A DNA stretch of 64,000 bases from Rikenellaceae bacterium. Its GTDB lineage: Bacteria > Bacteroidota > Bacteroidia > Bacteroidales > Rikenellaceae. Location: NCBI GenBank assembly GCA_015060065.1, contig SUZF01000004.1, forward strand, positions 1-64,000. The letters are read 5' to 3'. The translations under genes and the position numbers were made by a program. Positions 25,102-32,927 of this stretch are shown here, in pieces. The notes under the pieces were generated by a model that saw nothing but the letters and a program-made list of their open reading frames with translations, was not told the origin of the DNA and made no database searches. Within the stretch, counting starts at the first letter, position 1; every line of letters begins with the position of its first letter.

Positions 25102-26652
25102 GTGGTAAAGATTCTCTGGGTAGATGACGAAATCGAATTGCTGAAACCGCACGTTCTATTCCTGCAAAGCAAGGGGTACGAGGTGGAGACCTGCAACAAT
25201 GGATATGATGCTATCGACATGGCATCCGAGACGGCTTATGACCTCATCATTCTCGACGAGATGATGCCCGGCATGACGGGACTCGAAACGCTACCTCTCA
25301 TCAAGGATGTCCGTCCGACGACCCCAATAATCATGGTTACCAAGAGCGAGGAGGAGAATATTATGGACAAGGCTATCGGCTCGAAGATTGCCGACTACCT
25401 CATCAAACCCGTAAATCCGAATCAGGTATTGCTGTCGATAAAGAAGCATGTTCATTCGCGCAGGCTCGAAAGCGAGCAGGCGACTGCCGACTATCGTGCC
25501 GAGTTCGGGCGTATCAGTACGCTCTATCAGAGCGCATCGACCTTTTCGGATTGGTGCAACATCTACCGCAAACTCACAGCATGGGATATCGAACTCTCCG
25601 CTTCGGGCGATGAGAGCATTAAGGAGGTACTGCTCTACCAGAAGAACGAAGCAAATCAGGAGTTCTGCAAATTTGTACGTCGAAATTACAAGGATTGGAT
25701 TAACCGTCGTGATGAGCAGACGCCCGTAATGTCGCACACACTGTTGCGCAGTCGCGTATTTCCGGAGGTCGGGCAGAATCGCAAGACCACACTATTGCTT
25801 ATCGACAACTTCCGCTACGACCAGTGGCGCTCGATTTTGCCGATGCTCAACGGCTGGTTTGATGTCGCTTCCGACGACTTCTATTGCGCCATTCTGCCGA
25901 CGGCAACGCAATATGCCCGCAATGCCATATTCGCCGGTTTGATGCCGCTCGCCATCGACAAGATTATGCCCAATCGCTGGCTTAACGACAACGAGGAGGG
26001 TGGCAAAAACCAATATGAGGAGGAGTTCCTGCGCAGACAACTCTCCACGTCGGGATATACGTGGAATACGACCTTCGACAAACTGATACGTCCGGAGGCG
26101 GGACGCAAACTCGTCGATAACTTCCGTCGCGTACTCGATGCCGATTTCTCGGTTATTGTCTATAACTTCCTCGACATCCTCTCGCATGCCCGCACCGAGA
26201 CCGACATTATCCGCGACCTTACCGAGGATGATGCCTCGTTCCGCTCACTCACGCGCTCGTGGTTCGAACACTCGGAACTCTTCACAATGCTCAAACTTCT
26301 CTCCGAGAACGGGCATACGGTCATCATTACATCCGACCACGGCACCGTGCGCGTGGATAACCCCATACGCATTACGGGCGACAAGGCGACATCGTCGAAT
26401 TTGCGCTACAAGACTGGCCGCAACCTCGCCTACAACCCCCGCGAGGTCTTCGAGATAACCAAACCGGAGGAGATACAACTACCCTCCGGCAACATATCGT
26501 CAAGTTATATTTTTGCATACAATCACGACTTCATCGTCTATCACAACGATGCCAATAAGTACATCCGCTACTATCGCGACACATTCCAACATGGCGGAAT
26601 ATCGATGGAGGAGATGATTGTCCCCTACATTGTTCTCAAACCCAAAAATTAG
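25102..26652 (+). CDS. porX: PorX-type response regulator with PglZ domain (type IX secretion regulator)
   Basis: 516 residues starting at GTG. The receiver domain (1-~120) has acidic pocket residues WVDDE, phospho-acceptor Asp52 (LDEMMPG), Thr80 and Lys102 (IKP). A helical linker leads to a PglZ/alkaline-phosphatase-like domain: LLLIDNFRYDQW, PTATQYARNAIF (with the threonine near residue 269 proposed as catalytic in PorX), and TSDHGTVRV. In Porphyromonas and Flavobacterium, PorX pairs with the histidine kinase PorY, controls type IX secretion genes and hydrolyses oligonucleotides. No PorY gene is here. The presence of porX suggests that the organism has a type IX secretion system. Confidence 0.93.
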   Translation: MVKILWVDDEIELLKPHVLFLQSKGYEVETCNNGYDAIDMASETAYDLIILDEMMPGMTGLETLPLIKDVRPTTPIIMVTKSEEENIMDKAIGSKIADYLIKPVNPNQVLLSIKKHVHSRRLESEQATADYRAEFGRISTLYQSASTFSDWCNIYRKLTAWDIELSASGDESIKEVLLYQKNEANQEFCKFVRRNYKDWINRRDEQTPVMSHTLLRSRVFPEVGQNRKTTLLLIDNFRYDQWRSILPMLNGWFDVASDDFYCAILPTATQYARNAIFAGLMPLAIDKIMPNRWLNDNEEGGKNQYEEEFLRRQLSTSGYTWNTTFDKLIRPEAGRKLVDNFRRVLDADFSVIVYNFLDILSHARTETDIIRDLTEDDASFRSLTRSWFEHSELFTMLKLLSENGHTVIITSDHGTVRVDNPIRITGDKATSSNLRYKTGRNLAYNPREVFEITKPEEIQLPSGNISSSYIFAYNHDFIVYHNDANKYIRYYRDTFQHGGISMEEMIVPYIVLKPKN

Positions 26653-26659
26653 ATACCCG

Positions 26660-27076
26660 ATGCAGACTCTTACCATCAACTCCCAAAGCGAACTCCGCTC
26701 CGTTGCCGATGCCATACTCCAAAATCTCGATGGGCGCACAATTGTTGCGTTCTATGGACAGATGGGAGCCGGCAAGACCACGCTCATTCGCGAAATTGTC
26801 GCTCTGCTCGGCTCGACGGATGTTGTTACAAGCCCGACATTCGCACTTGTAAATCAATACTCCACCGCAGAGGGCGAGGCGATATATCACTTCGACTTCT
26901 ACCGCATAAACCGTTTGGAGGAGGCTTTCGATCTCGGCTACGAGGAGTATTTCTACTCCGGCGACCTCTGCCTTATAGAGTGGTCAGAGAAGATTGGCGA
27001 GTTGCTTCCGGATGATGTTATGGTTGTAACCATTCACGTAAATTCCGAAAACTCCCGCACATTTGACATTGAGTAG
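26660..27076 (+). CDS. tsaE: tRNA threonylcarbamoyladenosine synthesis ATPase TsaE
   Basis: 138 residues from the ATG at 26660, 7 bases after porX; a longer frame overlapping porX is rejected. Walker A GQMGAGKTTL, the switch-like TSPTFALVNQY segment, HFDFYRI (Walker B equivalent) and LIEWSEK are the standard TsaE motifs. With TsaB and TsaD it makes N6-threonylcarbamoyladenosine at position 37 of ANN-decoding tRNAs. It ends the Nudix-porX-tsaE operon at a strong terminator. Confidence 0.93.
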   Translation: MQTLTINSQSELRSVADAILQNLDGRTIVAFYGQMGAGKTTLIREIVALLGSTDVVTSPTFALVNQYSTAEGEAIYHFDFYRINRLEEAFDLGYEEYFYSGDLCLIEWSEKIGELLPDDVMVVTIHVNSENSRTFDIE

Positions 27077-27111
27077 CAGAATAATTGACAATTATTGCAA
27101 TTAAGAAGAAA

Positions 27112-27143
27112 AGCCTGTCTAACAAGTGAAAGTTAGACAGGCT
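27112..27143. terminator. Bidirectional terminator between tsaE and the TonB receptor
   Basis: Perfect 12-bp stem AGCCTGTCTAAC / GTTAGACAGGCT with an 8-base loop, a purine-rich left flank and CATTATTATT on the right. The arms resemble the terminator at 46086-46115. Confidence 0.75.
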
Positions 27144-27170
27144 CATTATTATTGACATGTGTGGTTGTTG

Positions 27171-29579
27171 TTACATCGTGAGTTTGACTCCGACAAATAC
27201 CGAGCGAGGCAGCGACGGGCCATAGATATATCCGGAGTCACGGAAGGCTCCGCGGTCGAAGTCGTTTTGATAGGAGTTCAGTATGTTGCGCACGCCTGCG
27301 TTAATCTGCAAGCCGATGCTCTGCCAAATCTTGAAGTCGTAAGAGAGTTTTACGCCAAGGTCGAAGAATGAGCGGGTATGCTCTACGCGGTCATTTTCGA
27401 GCGTCGTGCCGTCGGGCAGCATACCACCTGCTGCGTGTTGCATATACATACGTCCCATATAGTTACCCGAAACGTCGATTTTGAAGTTGCGCACGGGCTG
27501 GGTCGATACGGTAAAGTAGCCATAAACATTGGGCGAGCGGAACATGTTGATTACCGCGGGTGCCGTATCGCTCCACTGCTCCGGCTTCTTGTAGCGGCTG
27601 CGCTGCAAGGTTACTCCTGCCGAGACATCCACCCAAGGCATATACGAAACCTTACCCTCGATATTCAGACCCATAACCGTTGCACCCGAACCATTGTAGC
27701 GCTCGTACATACGCGCACCATCGTTGATATCATAGACACCCTCCTTGCCCGGAACGGGAACGATGGTTGTGCCGAGGTCGCTACCTGCGTAGTCGCGCAG
27801 AGCAAAGACATCGTTGAGCATAGTGTAGAAGCCCTCGACGAGGAGGTTGGTCTGCACGCGACCGAATGTGTGGTAGAGGTCGCCCGACACCGTGAAAGTA
27901 TGTGAGCGTTCCTCCTTCAAGTCCTCTGCCAAGCGGATGCGGGTGCGCTCGCCACCGACGATGAGGATGTGCAAATCCTCGTCAAAGGCCTGCGGGGCGC
28001 GGAATCCGGAGCCGTATGTAGCACGAAGATTGATGTTGTGCGTGGGATTGTAACGAAGGGTTACACGAGGCGAAGGGATGCAGAGGAACTTCTTGTTGCT
28101 GGCATTGTACCAGTTGTCCAGACGGCCTCCGACAAGGAATCCCCACTTCTTGAATTTGAACTCTCCCTGCGCCAGAACGCTCGCATTGTGAATATGCTGC
28201 TCGGTCTTCATACTCTCGTAGCCAACCTCACCGACATAACCCGTGGGGTTGTCGTAGAGGTAGTCGTAATTGTACTCGACACCTGTGGTAAGTTCGAAAA
28301 TCTTTGTACGGAAGAGATATTGTGCGCCTGCAACTGCCGTGGTGCCATCAGTGGCTCCGTAGGCATTGGGATTCATCTCGGCTCCATAGTAACTCTCACG
28401 CTTGGTGGCCTGTGCCGATGCGAATGCGCTGTAACGGTGGCGCGAATCACGCGATGTTCCCTCGAAGGTCAGGCCTCCGCTATTGATGAGGTGGTCGGTG
28501 GTCTCGGCAATCCACGCCTCGTGAGGAGGGCGCTCCAATTGGTCGCCACCACGACGATACTCATTGGTTACGTGGTAGTCGAGTGTGAGTTTATTGTAGG
28601 CACTTGTCTTGACATAAGCCTGCGTTCCGATGGTCTGCGACTTGATGGTCGGAATCTCGACAAAGCCGTCGCCATCGTGGTCGTAAGCGTCGCGAATACG
28701 GCTCTGACCATAAATCGTAAGTCCCGCCTTGCGGTCATCGGTAACGAGTGACGCGTTGAGCGTGGTGTTATTGTCGAGTGCCTTACCACAGCCTATCGAG
28801 GTCAGCGAGTGCGACAACTCTCCGGAGTTACGCATAGGCTCCTTGGTAATGATGTTGATTGTGCCACCGATTGCCGAAGAGCCGAAGAGAGCCGAGCCTC
28901 CTCCGCGAACAACCTCGACACGCTCGACCATATTTGCGGGGATATGCTCCAAGCCATAAACTCCTGCCAATGCCGAGAATATGGGGCGTGAGTTGATAAG
29001 AATCTGCGAATATTGACCATCCAGACCATTGATTCGCACCTGCGCAAAGCCGCAGTTCTGACACGAGTTCTCGACACGAACACCCGGCTGAAACGAAAGA
29101 CCCTCGGCAAGTGTCGGTGCCGAGACTTTGTTGAAGAGGTCAGAGGGGAGAATATTTACAAGTGCCGGAGCCTCGCGACGAGTGGTCTCGTTGCGGTTTG
29201 CCGACACGACAACAGCATCGAGCGATACCTGCGTCTCGGAGGTCTCGAAGTTGAGAAGAATATCCGAGCCACACTCGACATCGACCTCCTTGGTCTGGTT
29301 GGCGTAGCCGATTGCCGAGACCGAAACCTTGAACTTGCCCACGGGTACGTGGTAGAGTGTGTAGTGACCCGTAGCATCGGTCGTGGTGCCGATGGTTGTG
29401 TTGTCGATGGTGACGGTTATGTAGGGAATGTGTTGATTTGTGCGAGTGTCAATAACGTGTCCGTGGATTGTCGCTTCGCACTTTTCGCCTGCGGCGTGGT
29501 TGTGGTTTGCGTGACTTTGCGCTGCGGCTGATGCACACACAAATAACGCAACAATAATTGTTGAGAAAAGTTTTTTCAT
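27171..29579 (-). CDS. TonB-dependent receptor with His-rich N-terminus, probable metal (zinc) importer
   Basis: 802 residues from the ATG at 29579. The signal peptide (IIVALFVCASAAAQ) is followed by SHANHNHAAGEKC, a His-rich segment, then a carboxypeptidase-regulatory-like domain (ATIHGHVIDTRTNQHIPYITV, to ~115), a plug (~130-250) and a 22-strand barrel ending in a Phe/Val-rich strand. The plug contains SCQNCGFAQVRINGLDGQYS, a CxxC-bearing variant I associate with a Bacteroidetes receptor subfamily. It is downstream of a His-rich membrane protein gene and of a Zur-like operator, so outer-membrane uptake of zinc or a zinc complex is the best guess. Copper or haem remain alternatives. Confidence 0.85.
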   Translation of the reverse strand: MKKLFSTIIVALFVCASAAAQSHANHNHAAGEKCEATIHGHVIDTRTNQHIPYITVTIDNTTIGTTTDATGHYTLYHVPVGKFKVSVSAIGYANQTKEVDVECGSDILLNFETSETQVSLDAVVVSANRNETTRREAPALVNILPSDLFNKVSAPTLAEGLSFQPGVRVENSCQNCGFAQVRINGLDGQYSQILINSRPIFSALAGVYGLEHIPANMVERVEVVRGGGSALFGSSAIGGTINIITKEPMRNSGELSHSLTSIGCGKALDNNTTLNASLVTDDRKAGLTIYGQSRIRDAYDHDGDGFVEIPTIKSQTIGTQAYVKTSAYNKLTLDYHVTNEYRRGGDQLERPPHEAWIAETTDHLINSGGLTFEGTSRDSRHRYSAFASAQATKRESYYGAEMNPNAYGATDGTTAVAGAQYLFRTKIFELTTGVEYNYDYLYDNPTGYVGEVGYESMKTEQHIHNASVLAQGEFKFKKWGFLVGGRLDNWYNASNKKFLCIPSPRVTLRYNPTHNINLRATYGSGFRAPQAFDEDLHILIVGGERTRIRLAEDLKEERSHTFTVSGDLYHTFGRVQTNLLVEGFYTMLNDVFALRDYAGSDLGTTIVPVPGKEGVYDINDGARMYERYNGSGATVMGLNIEGKVSYMPWVDVSAGVTLQRSRYKKPEQWSDTAPAVINMFRSPNVYGYFTVSTQPVRNFKIDVSGNYMGRMYMQHAAGGMLPDGTTLENDRVEHTRSFFDLGVKLSYDFKIWQSIGLQINAGVRNILNSYQNDFDRGAFRDSGYIYGPSLPRSVFVGVKLTM

Positions 29580-29687
29580 ATTTTGGGCTATTATATAATT
29601 ATTATAGAGGTATCTGCTCGCGCAAAAGGCGGATGCAGCCACGCACAACATCCCCAACAACACCGGGGCGAGTACGTTAAACGATAA

Positions 29688-30032
29688 TTATAAAATAGCC
29701 ACCGGAGGAGCGCGTAACGACAATGAACAAATGGCATGAGTTGCTATTCGCTCGGTTGTGTCTGTGTCTAATTCGGATTTGCCCCCGTCATATCTCCGAA
29801 GAGCAAAGCCCATCGTAATAGCCAGCGCGAGGAAAACCGACAGGAACGATATTACCTGCAACTGTGACGAAGAGTGGTTGTGGGATGAGCCGGCAAAGGG
29901 GTGCGAGTGGATAATCCTCTCGCCATCAACGAAGTGTTCGTGCGGGAAGAGGCTCACGCTGCACCAATACCACGCAAAGAGTGCTGTGAGCAGTGTTCCT
30001 ATGATGGTAATATGACGTTTGCCAAGGTTCAT
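29688..30032 (-). CDS. Small His-rich membrane protein of the metal-uptake operon
   Basis: 114 residues from the ATG at 30032. Two hydrophobic helices (ITIIGTLLTALFAWYWC and VISFLSVFLALAITMGFAL) flank a His-rich loop, FPHEHFVDGERIIHSHPFAG followed by SSHNHSSS, with seven His in about 30 residues, probably on the outer face of the inner membrane. Similar short proteins accompany TonB receptors in Bacteroidales. It likely binds or relays a metal ion such as zinc. It is the first gene after the Zur-like operator; the receptor follows 108 bases later. An alternative upstream ATG at 30104 would lie beyond the promoter. Confidence 0.65.
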   Translation of the reverse strand: MNLGKRHITIIGTLLTALFAWYWCSVSLFPHEHFVDGERIIHSHPFAGSSHNHSSSQLQVISFLSVFLALAITMGFALRRYDGGKSELDTDTTERIATHAICSLSLRAPPVAIL

Positions 30033-30040
30033 TTCGGGTG

Positions 30041-30075
30041 CAAATATAGGTAATAAATTGTAAAAATTACGATTT
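30041..30075 (-). promoter_or_regulatory. Promoter with Zur-box-like operator for the His-rich/TonB-receptor operon
   Basis: Minus-strand TATATTTG (30048-30041) lies 8 bases ahead of the start codon. Just upstream, 30055-30075 reads AAATTGTAAA, one A, then ATTACGATTT. The Firmicutes Zur consensus has half-sites AAATCGTAAT and ATTACGATTT around one base; this site matches 18 of the 20 half-site positions, with the right half perfect. It covers the spacer and -33 zone, which fits repression by a Zur/Fur-type regulator when zinc is plentiful. Confidence 0.6.
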
Positions 30076-30229
30076 GGATACCTATTTTTGAGTATTATTT
30101 GCACTTTTTATCTGTTTATAGACAGGAAGATAATACCTAAATATTATTAGAAATATAATGCGAAAAGAGTAAGGTTTGTGACAGAATTTTACTATCTTTA
30201 CACCCGTAAAACCTAAAATCGAAATAGAA

Positions 30230-31393
30230 ATGAAAAGAGTTATTACTGCGCTTTGTGCTGCCTTTGTTGCGATGTCGGCATCGGCATACACGCCCAATCG
30301 AATCGTTATCCCCGATATCGAGGGATATAAAACCTTAAAGGGAGATTTTCATATTCACACAGTCTTCTCGGATGGAGATGTGTGGCCTTCGACCCGCGTA
30401 AAGGAGGCTGTATGGGAGGGTTTGGATGTTATCGCTATTACCGAACACCTCGATACCCGTCATCAGAAGATGGTCAATAAGGGCTACTTTACCAAGGAGA
30501 AGAATGACCGCCACCGCTCGTATGAGATTGCAAAGGAGGCTGCCAAGGGTACTGATGTGATTGTTATTCGTGGTGGCGAGCTGACTCGCGAGATGGCTCC
30601 CGGTCATTGGAACTGCATCTTCGTTAAGGACAACGAGAAGATTGTCAAGGAGGAGGAGTCGCACGGAGACGACCACTTCCTCTCGGTTCAGGCGGGACTG
30701 AAAGAGGCTCACGCACAGGGTGCTTTCACGTTTTGGAACCATCCGCAGTGGAATAAGCACGCTCCCAACGTGACCAAGTGGTATCCCGAACATACCAAAC
30801 TCTTGAAGGAGGGATATATGAATGGTATCGAGGTGTATAATGGCGAGTACTGCCCGGAGGCTCACGGATGGGCTTTGAAGCATAACCTCACGATGTTTGC
30901 CAACAGCGACTGCCACGGACCGCTCTTCTATCAGCATGATTATCTGCATGGAGAGCATCGCCCCGTAACGCTCGTGTTTGCAAAGGAACGCTCGGAGGCG
31001 GGTGTGCGCGAGGCTCTTGACAATCAACGTACCGTGGCATTTGCCGAGGGTATGGTCTATGGTCGCGAGGATAATGTTCGCGCTCTGTATGATGCCAGCG
31101 TGAAGATTATCTCTATATCTCACGATTGGAGAAGTACGAAGGTTACCTTCGAGAACTGCTCATCAGTACCTCTCCGTTTTGCGAAGGCTCCCGGCTCGGA
31201 GGAGTGGAGTTACACCCGTGAATGGGAGATTGCTCCCCATTCGATAAAGACTCTCGATATTAAAGCGTTGCAGAAGGACCACAAATATCAGGAGATTACC
31301 GCAAAGGAGATTGTTGTGAATCTCTTTGTGAATACCTATATGGTAGGCCCCGGAGAGCCGTTGAAGGTGCAGTATAAGGTTACTCGCGAGTAG
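30230..31393 (+). CDS. Exported PHP-domain phosphoesterase (Sb-PDE family)
   Basis: 387 residues with signal peptide (VITALCAAFVAMSASA). PHP metal ligands are visible in order: GDFHIHTVFSDG, ITEHLD, the glutamate in RGGELTRE, FWNHPQW, and FANSDCHGP. The ~90-residue C-terminal part is a beta domain. PHP enzymes use two or three metal ions to cleave phosphoesters; this subgroup of Bacteroidetes is named for phosphodiester hydrolysis, but the natural substrate is unknown. Periplasmic location follows from the signal peptide. A TATCTTTA at 30193-30200 may be a weak -7 element. It is monocistronic. Confidence 0.82.
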   Translation: MKRVITALCAAFVAMSASAYTPNRIVIPDIEGYKTLKGDFHIHTVFSDGDVWPSTRVKEAVWEGLDVIAITEHLDTRHQKMVNKGYFTKEKNDRHRSYEIAKEAAKGTDVIVIRGGELTREMAPGHWNCIFVKDNEKIVKEEESHGDDHFLSVQAGLKEAHAQGAFTFWNHPQWNKHAPNVTKWYPEHTKLLKEGYMNGIEVYNGEYCPEAHGWALKHNLTMFANSDCHGPLFYQHDYLHGEHRPVTLVFAKERSEAGVREALDNQRTVAFAEGMVYGREDNVRALYDASVKIISISHDWRSTKVTFENCSSVPLRFAKAPGSEEWSYTREWEIAPHSIKTLDIKALQKDHKYQEITAKEIVVNLFVNTYMVGPGEPLKVQYKVTRE

Positions 31394-31413
31394 CGGTAGG
31401 GCTTGACAAAATT

Positions 31414-31447
31414 AAAGGCGTTAAGGATATAGGTCTTTGACGCCTTT
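31414..31447. terminator. Terminator between convergent PHP phosphoesterase and cyclo-ligase genes
   Basis: AAAGGCGT / ACGCCTTT, extended by wobble pairs to about 12, with a T-rich tail on the plus strand and AATTTTG on the minus strand. Confidence 0.6.
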
Positions 31448-31468
31448 TCTGTATTATCGCCGGATTAT

Positions 31469-31999
31469 CTATCCGTTCACTACGATATCGACCCGTTGGT
31501 CGTGTGGCTCGTCGGGGAGATTATCGACCATCTGCACAGCAAAACAGACCCCGACGGTTGTGGCGCGAAATCCGCTCTGCGACAGATATTTGTCATAAAA
31601 ACCCTTACCACGACCCATACGTTTGCCGTCGAGAGTGAAGGCAACTCCCGGAACGACCATCAACTCTATCTCTTCGGGTGGGCAGGGGGTGTCACCTTGC
31701 GGCTCATCGATGCCGAAGGCTCCCGATTGCATCTGCTTTGGCGAGTAGTCGTAAAAATTCATCACATCCCCCTCGACACGAGGCAGAACGATACGCTTGC
31801 GACCGTGCCATTCTTGCAAAAACTGCTGACTGCACGGCTCGTCGGGCAGAGAAGAGAAGAGAGCCACCACGCGAGCCCCGACAAAGTCGGGAAGAGATGC
31901 CACCTGCTCAAAAATGAGACGTGAGGCTTGTTCTCGCTGCTCCTCGGAGAGTGAGGCTATGCGATGACGTACTTGGACTCTGATTTCGCGTTTTTCCAT
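31469..31999 (-). CDS. 5-formyltetrahydrofolate cyclo-ligase
   Basis: 176 residues from the ATG at 31999 (an 11-residue longer frame lacks support). The family fingerprint is visible: an N-terminal basic helix region (MEKREIRVQVRHRIASLS), VVPGVAFTLDGKRMGRGKGFYD (phosphate-binding Gly-rich loop) and the C-terminal DNLPDEPHDQRVDIVV. It converts 5-formyl-THF to 5,10-methenyl-THF with ATP, returning a folate storage form to one-carbon metabolism. It converges on the PHP gene. Confidence 0.9.
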   Translation of the reverse strand: MEKREIRVQVRHRIASLSEEQREQASRLIFEQVASLPDFVGARVVALFSSLPDEPCSQQFLQEWHGRKRIVLPRVEGDVMNFYDYSPKQMQSGAFGIDEPQGDTPCPPEEIELMVVPGVAFTLDGKRMGRGKGFYDKYLSQSGFRATTVGVCFAVQMVDNLPDEPHDQRVDIVVNG

Positions 32000-32100
32000 T
32001 GTAACTATCTCTAAATTTATCCATTGGAGCAAGTCGCACGATTGGTTTGAGTCGGTAATAGCCGAAAAACACCCTGGCTGTTGCCAAAAAAGTGCGATTT

Positions 32101-32134
32101 TTTGTTGTTATTCCGCAAACAATTCTTATCTTTG
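32101..32134 (+). promoter_or_regulatory. Promoter of the sdhCAB operon
   Basis: TATCTTTG at 32127-32134, with TTTG at 32101-32104 (22 bases) or the near-match GTTG at 32104-32107 (19 bases) as -33. The leader to sdhC is about 50 bases. Confidence 0.6.
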
Positions 32135-32187
32135 TGCTGATAAAGTGTGCAATTTCACGAACAAATATAATTAAACTTTCTAAAATT

Positions 32188-32892
32188 ATGAATTGCTTTT
32201 TAGTTAAATCGTCTTTGGGAAGAAAACTCGTGATGGCCGTATCGGGCTGTTTTCTCGTACTCTTCCTGCTGTTTCACATGGCAATGAACCTCGCAGCATT
32301 ATTCTCTGCCGAGGCTTACAACAAGATTTGCGAATTCCTCGGTGCCAACTGGTATGCACTCGTTGGTACGGTGGTGCTTGCTGGCGGTGTGGTTGTACAC
32401 TTTGCTTACGCTCTGCTGCTTACTTGGCAGAACCGCAAGGCTCGCGGTAACGTACGCTATGCAGTGACCGTTAAGGAGGAGGGTGTTGATTGGGCATCGA
32501 AGAATATGCTCGTTATCGGCTTTATCGTTCTCTGCGGTTTGGCTCTTCACCTTGTTCACTTCTGGTCGGAGATGCAGTTGGTAGAGATTATGGGTGGTCA
32601 CGAGAACTCGCTCGGACTTGCTCCGACCAATGGTGCTGCGCTTATCGCCTTTACATTCTCGAAGTGGTACAATGCTCTGGTTTACATCGTTTGGTTGGCT
32701 GCTATCTGGTTCCACCTCACTCACGGTGTATGGTCGATGTTCCAGACCGCTGGTTGGGCTAACGACAAGTGGTATCCCCGCTTGAAGTGTCTGTCGAATT
32801 TGGTTTCGACTCTTATCTGCGGTGGTTTTGCATTGGTGGTTGTATTCTTCTTCTTGAAGGAGAACGGCTGGCTTTGCTGCGCTTGTTGCTAA
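32188..32892 (+). CDS. sdhC: Succinate dehydrogenase/fumarate reductase cytochrome b558 subunit
   Basis: 234 residues from the ATG at 32188; the longer frame begins upstream of the promoter. Five hydrophobic segments are visible, as in the di-haem b558 type found with menaquinone. Candidate haem ligands lie in LFHMAMN, VVHFAYA, LHLVHFW and FHLTHGVW. It anchors SdhA and SdhB in the inner membrane and exchanges electrons with the quinone pool. It is the first gene of sdhCAB, and all three genes show the strong preference for CGT, GGT and AAG codons expected of highly expressed genes. Confidence 0.92.
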   Translation: MNCFLVKSSLGRKLVMAVSGCFLVLFLLFHMAMNLAALFSAEAYNKICEFLGANWYALVGTVVLAGGVVVHFAYALLLTWQNRKARGNVRYAVTVKEEGVDWASKNMLVIGFIVLCGLALHLVHFWSEMQLVEIMGGHENSLGLAPTNGAALIAFTFSKWYNALVYIVWLAAIWFHLTHGVWSMFQTAGWANDKWYPRLKCLSNLVSTLICGGFALVVVFFFLKENGWLCCACC

Positions 32893-32927
32893 TTTTTGAT
32901 TAAAAACTTAAAAACAGATATAAGGAT

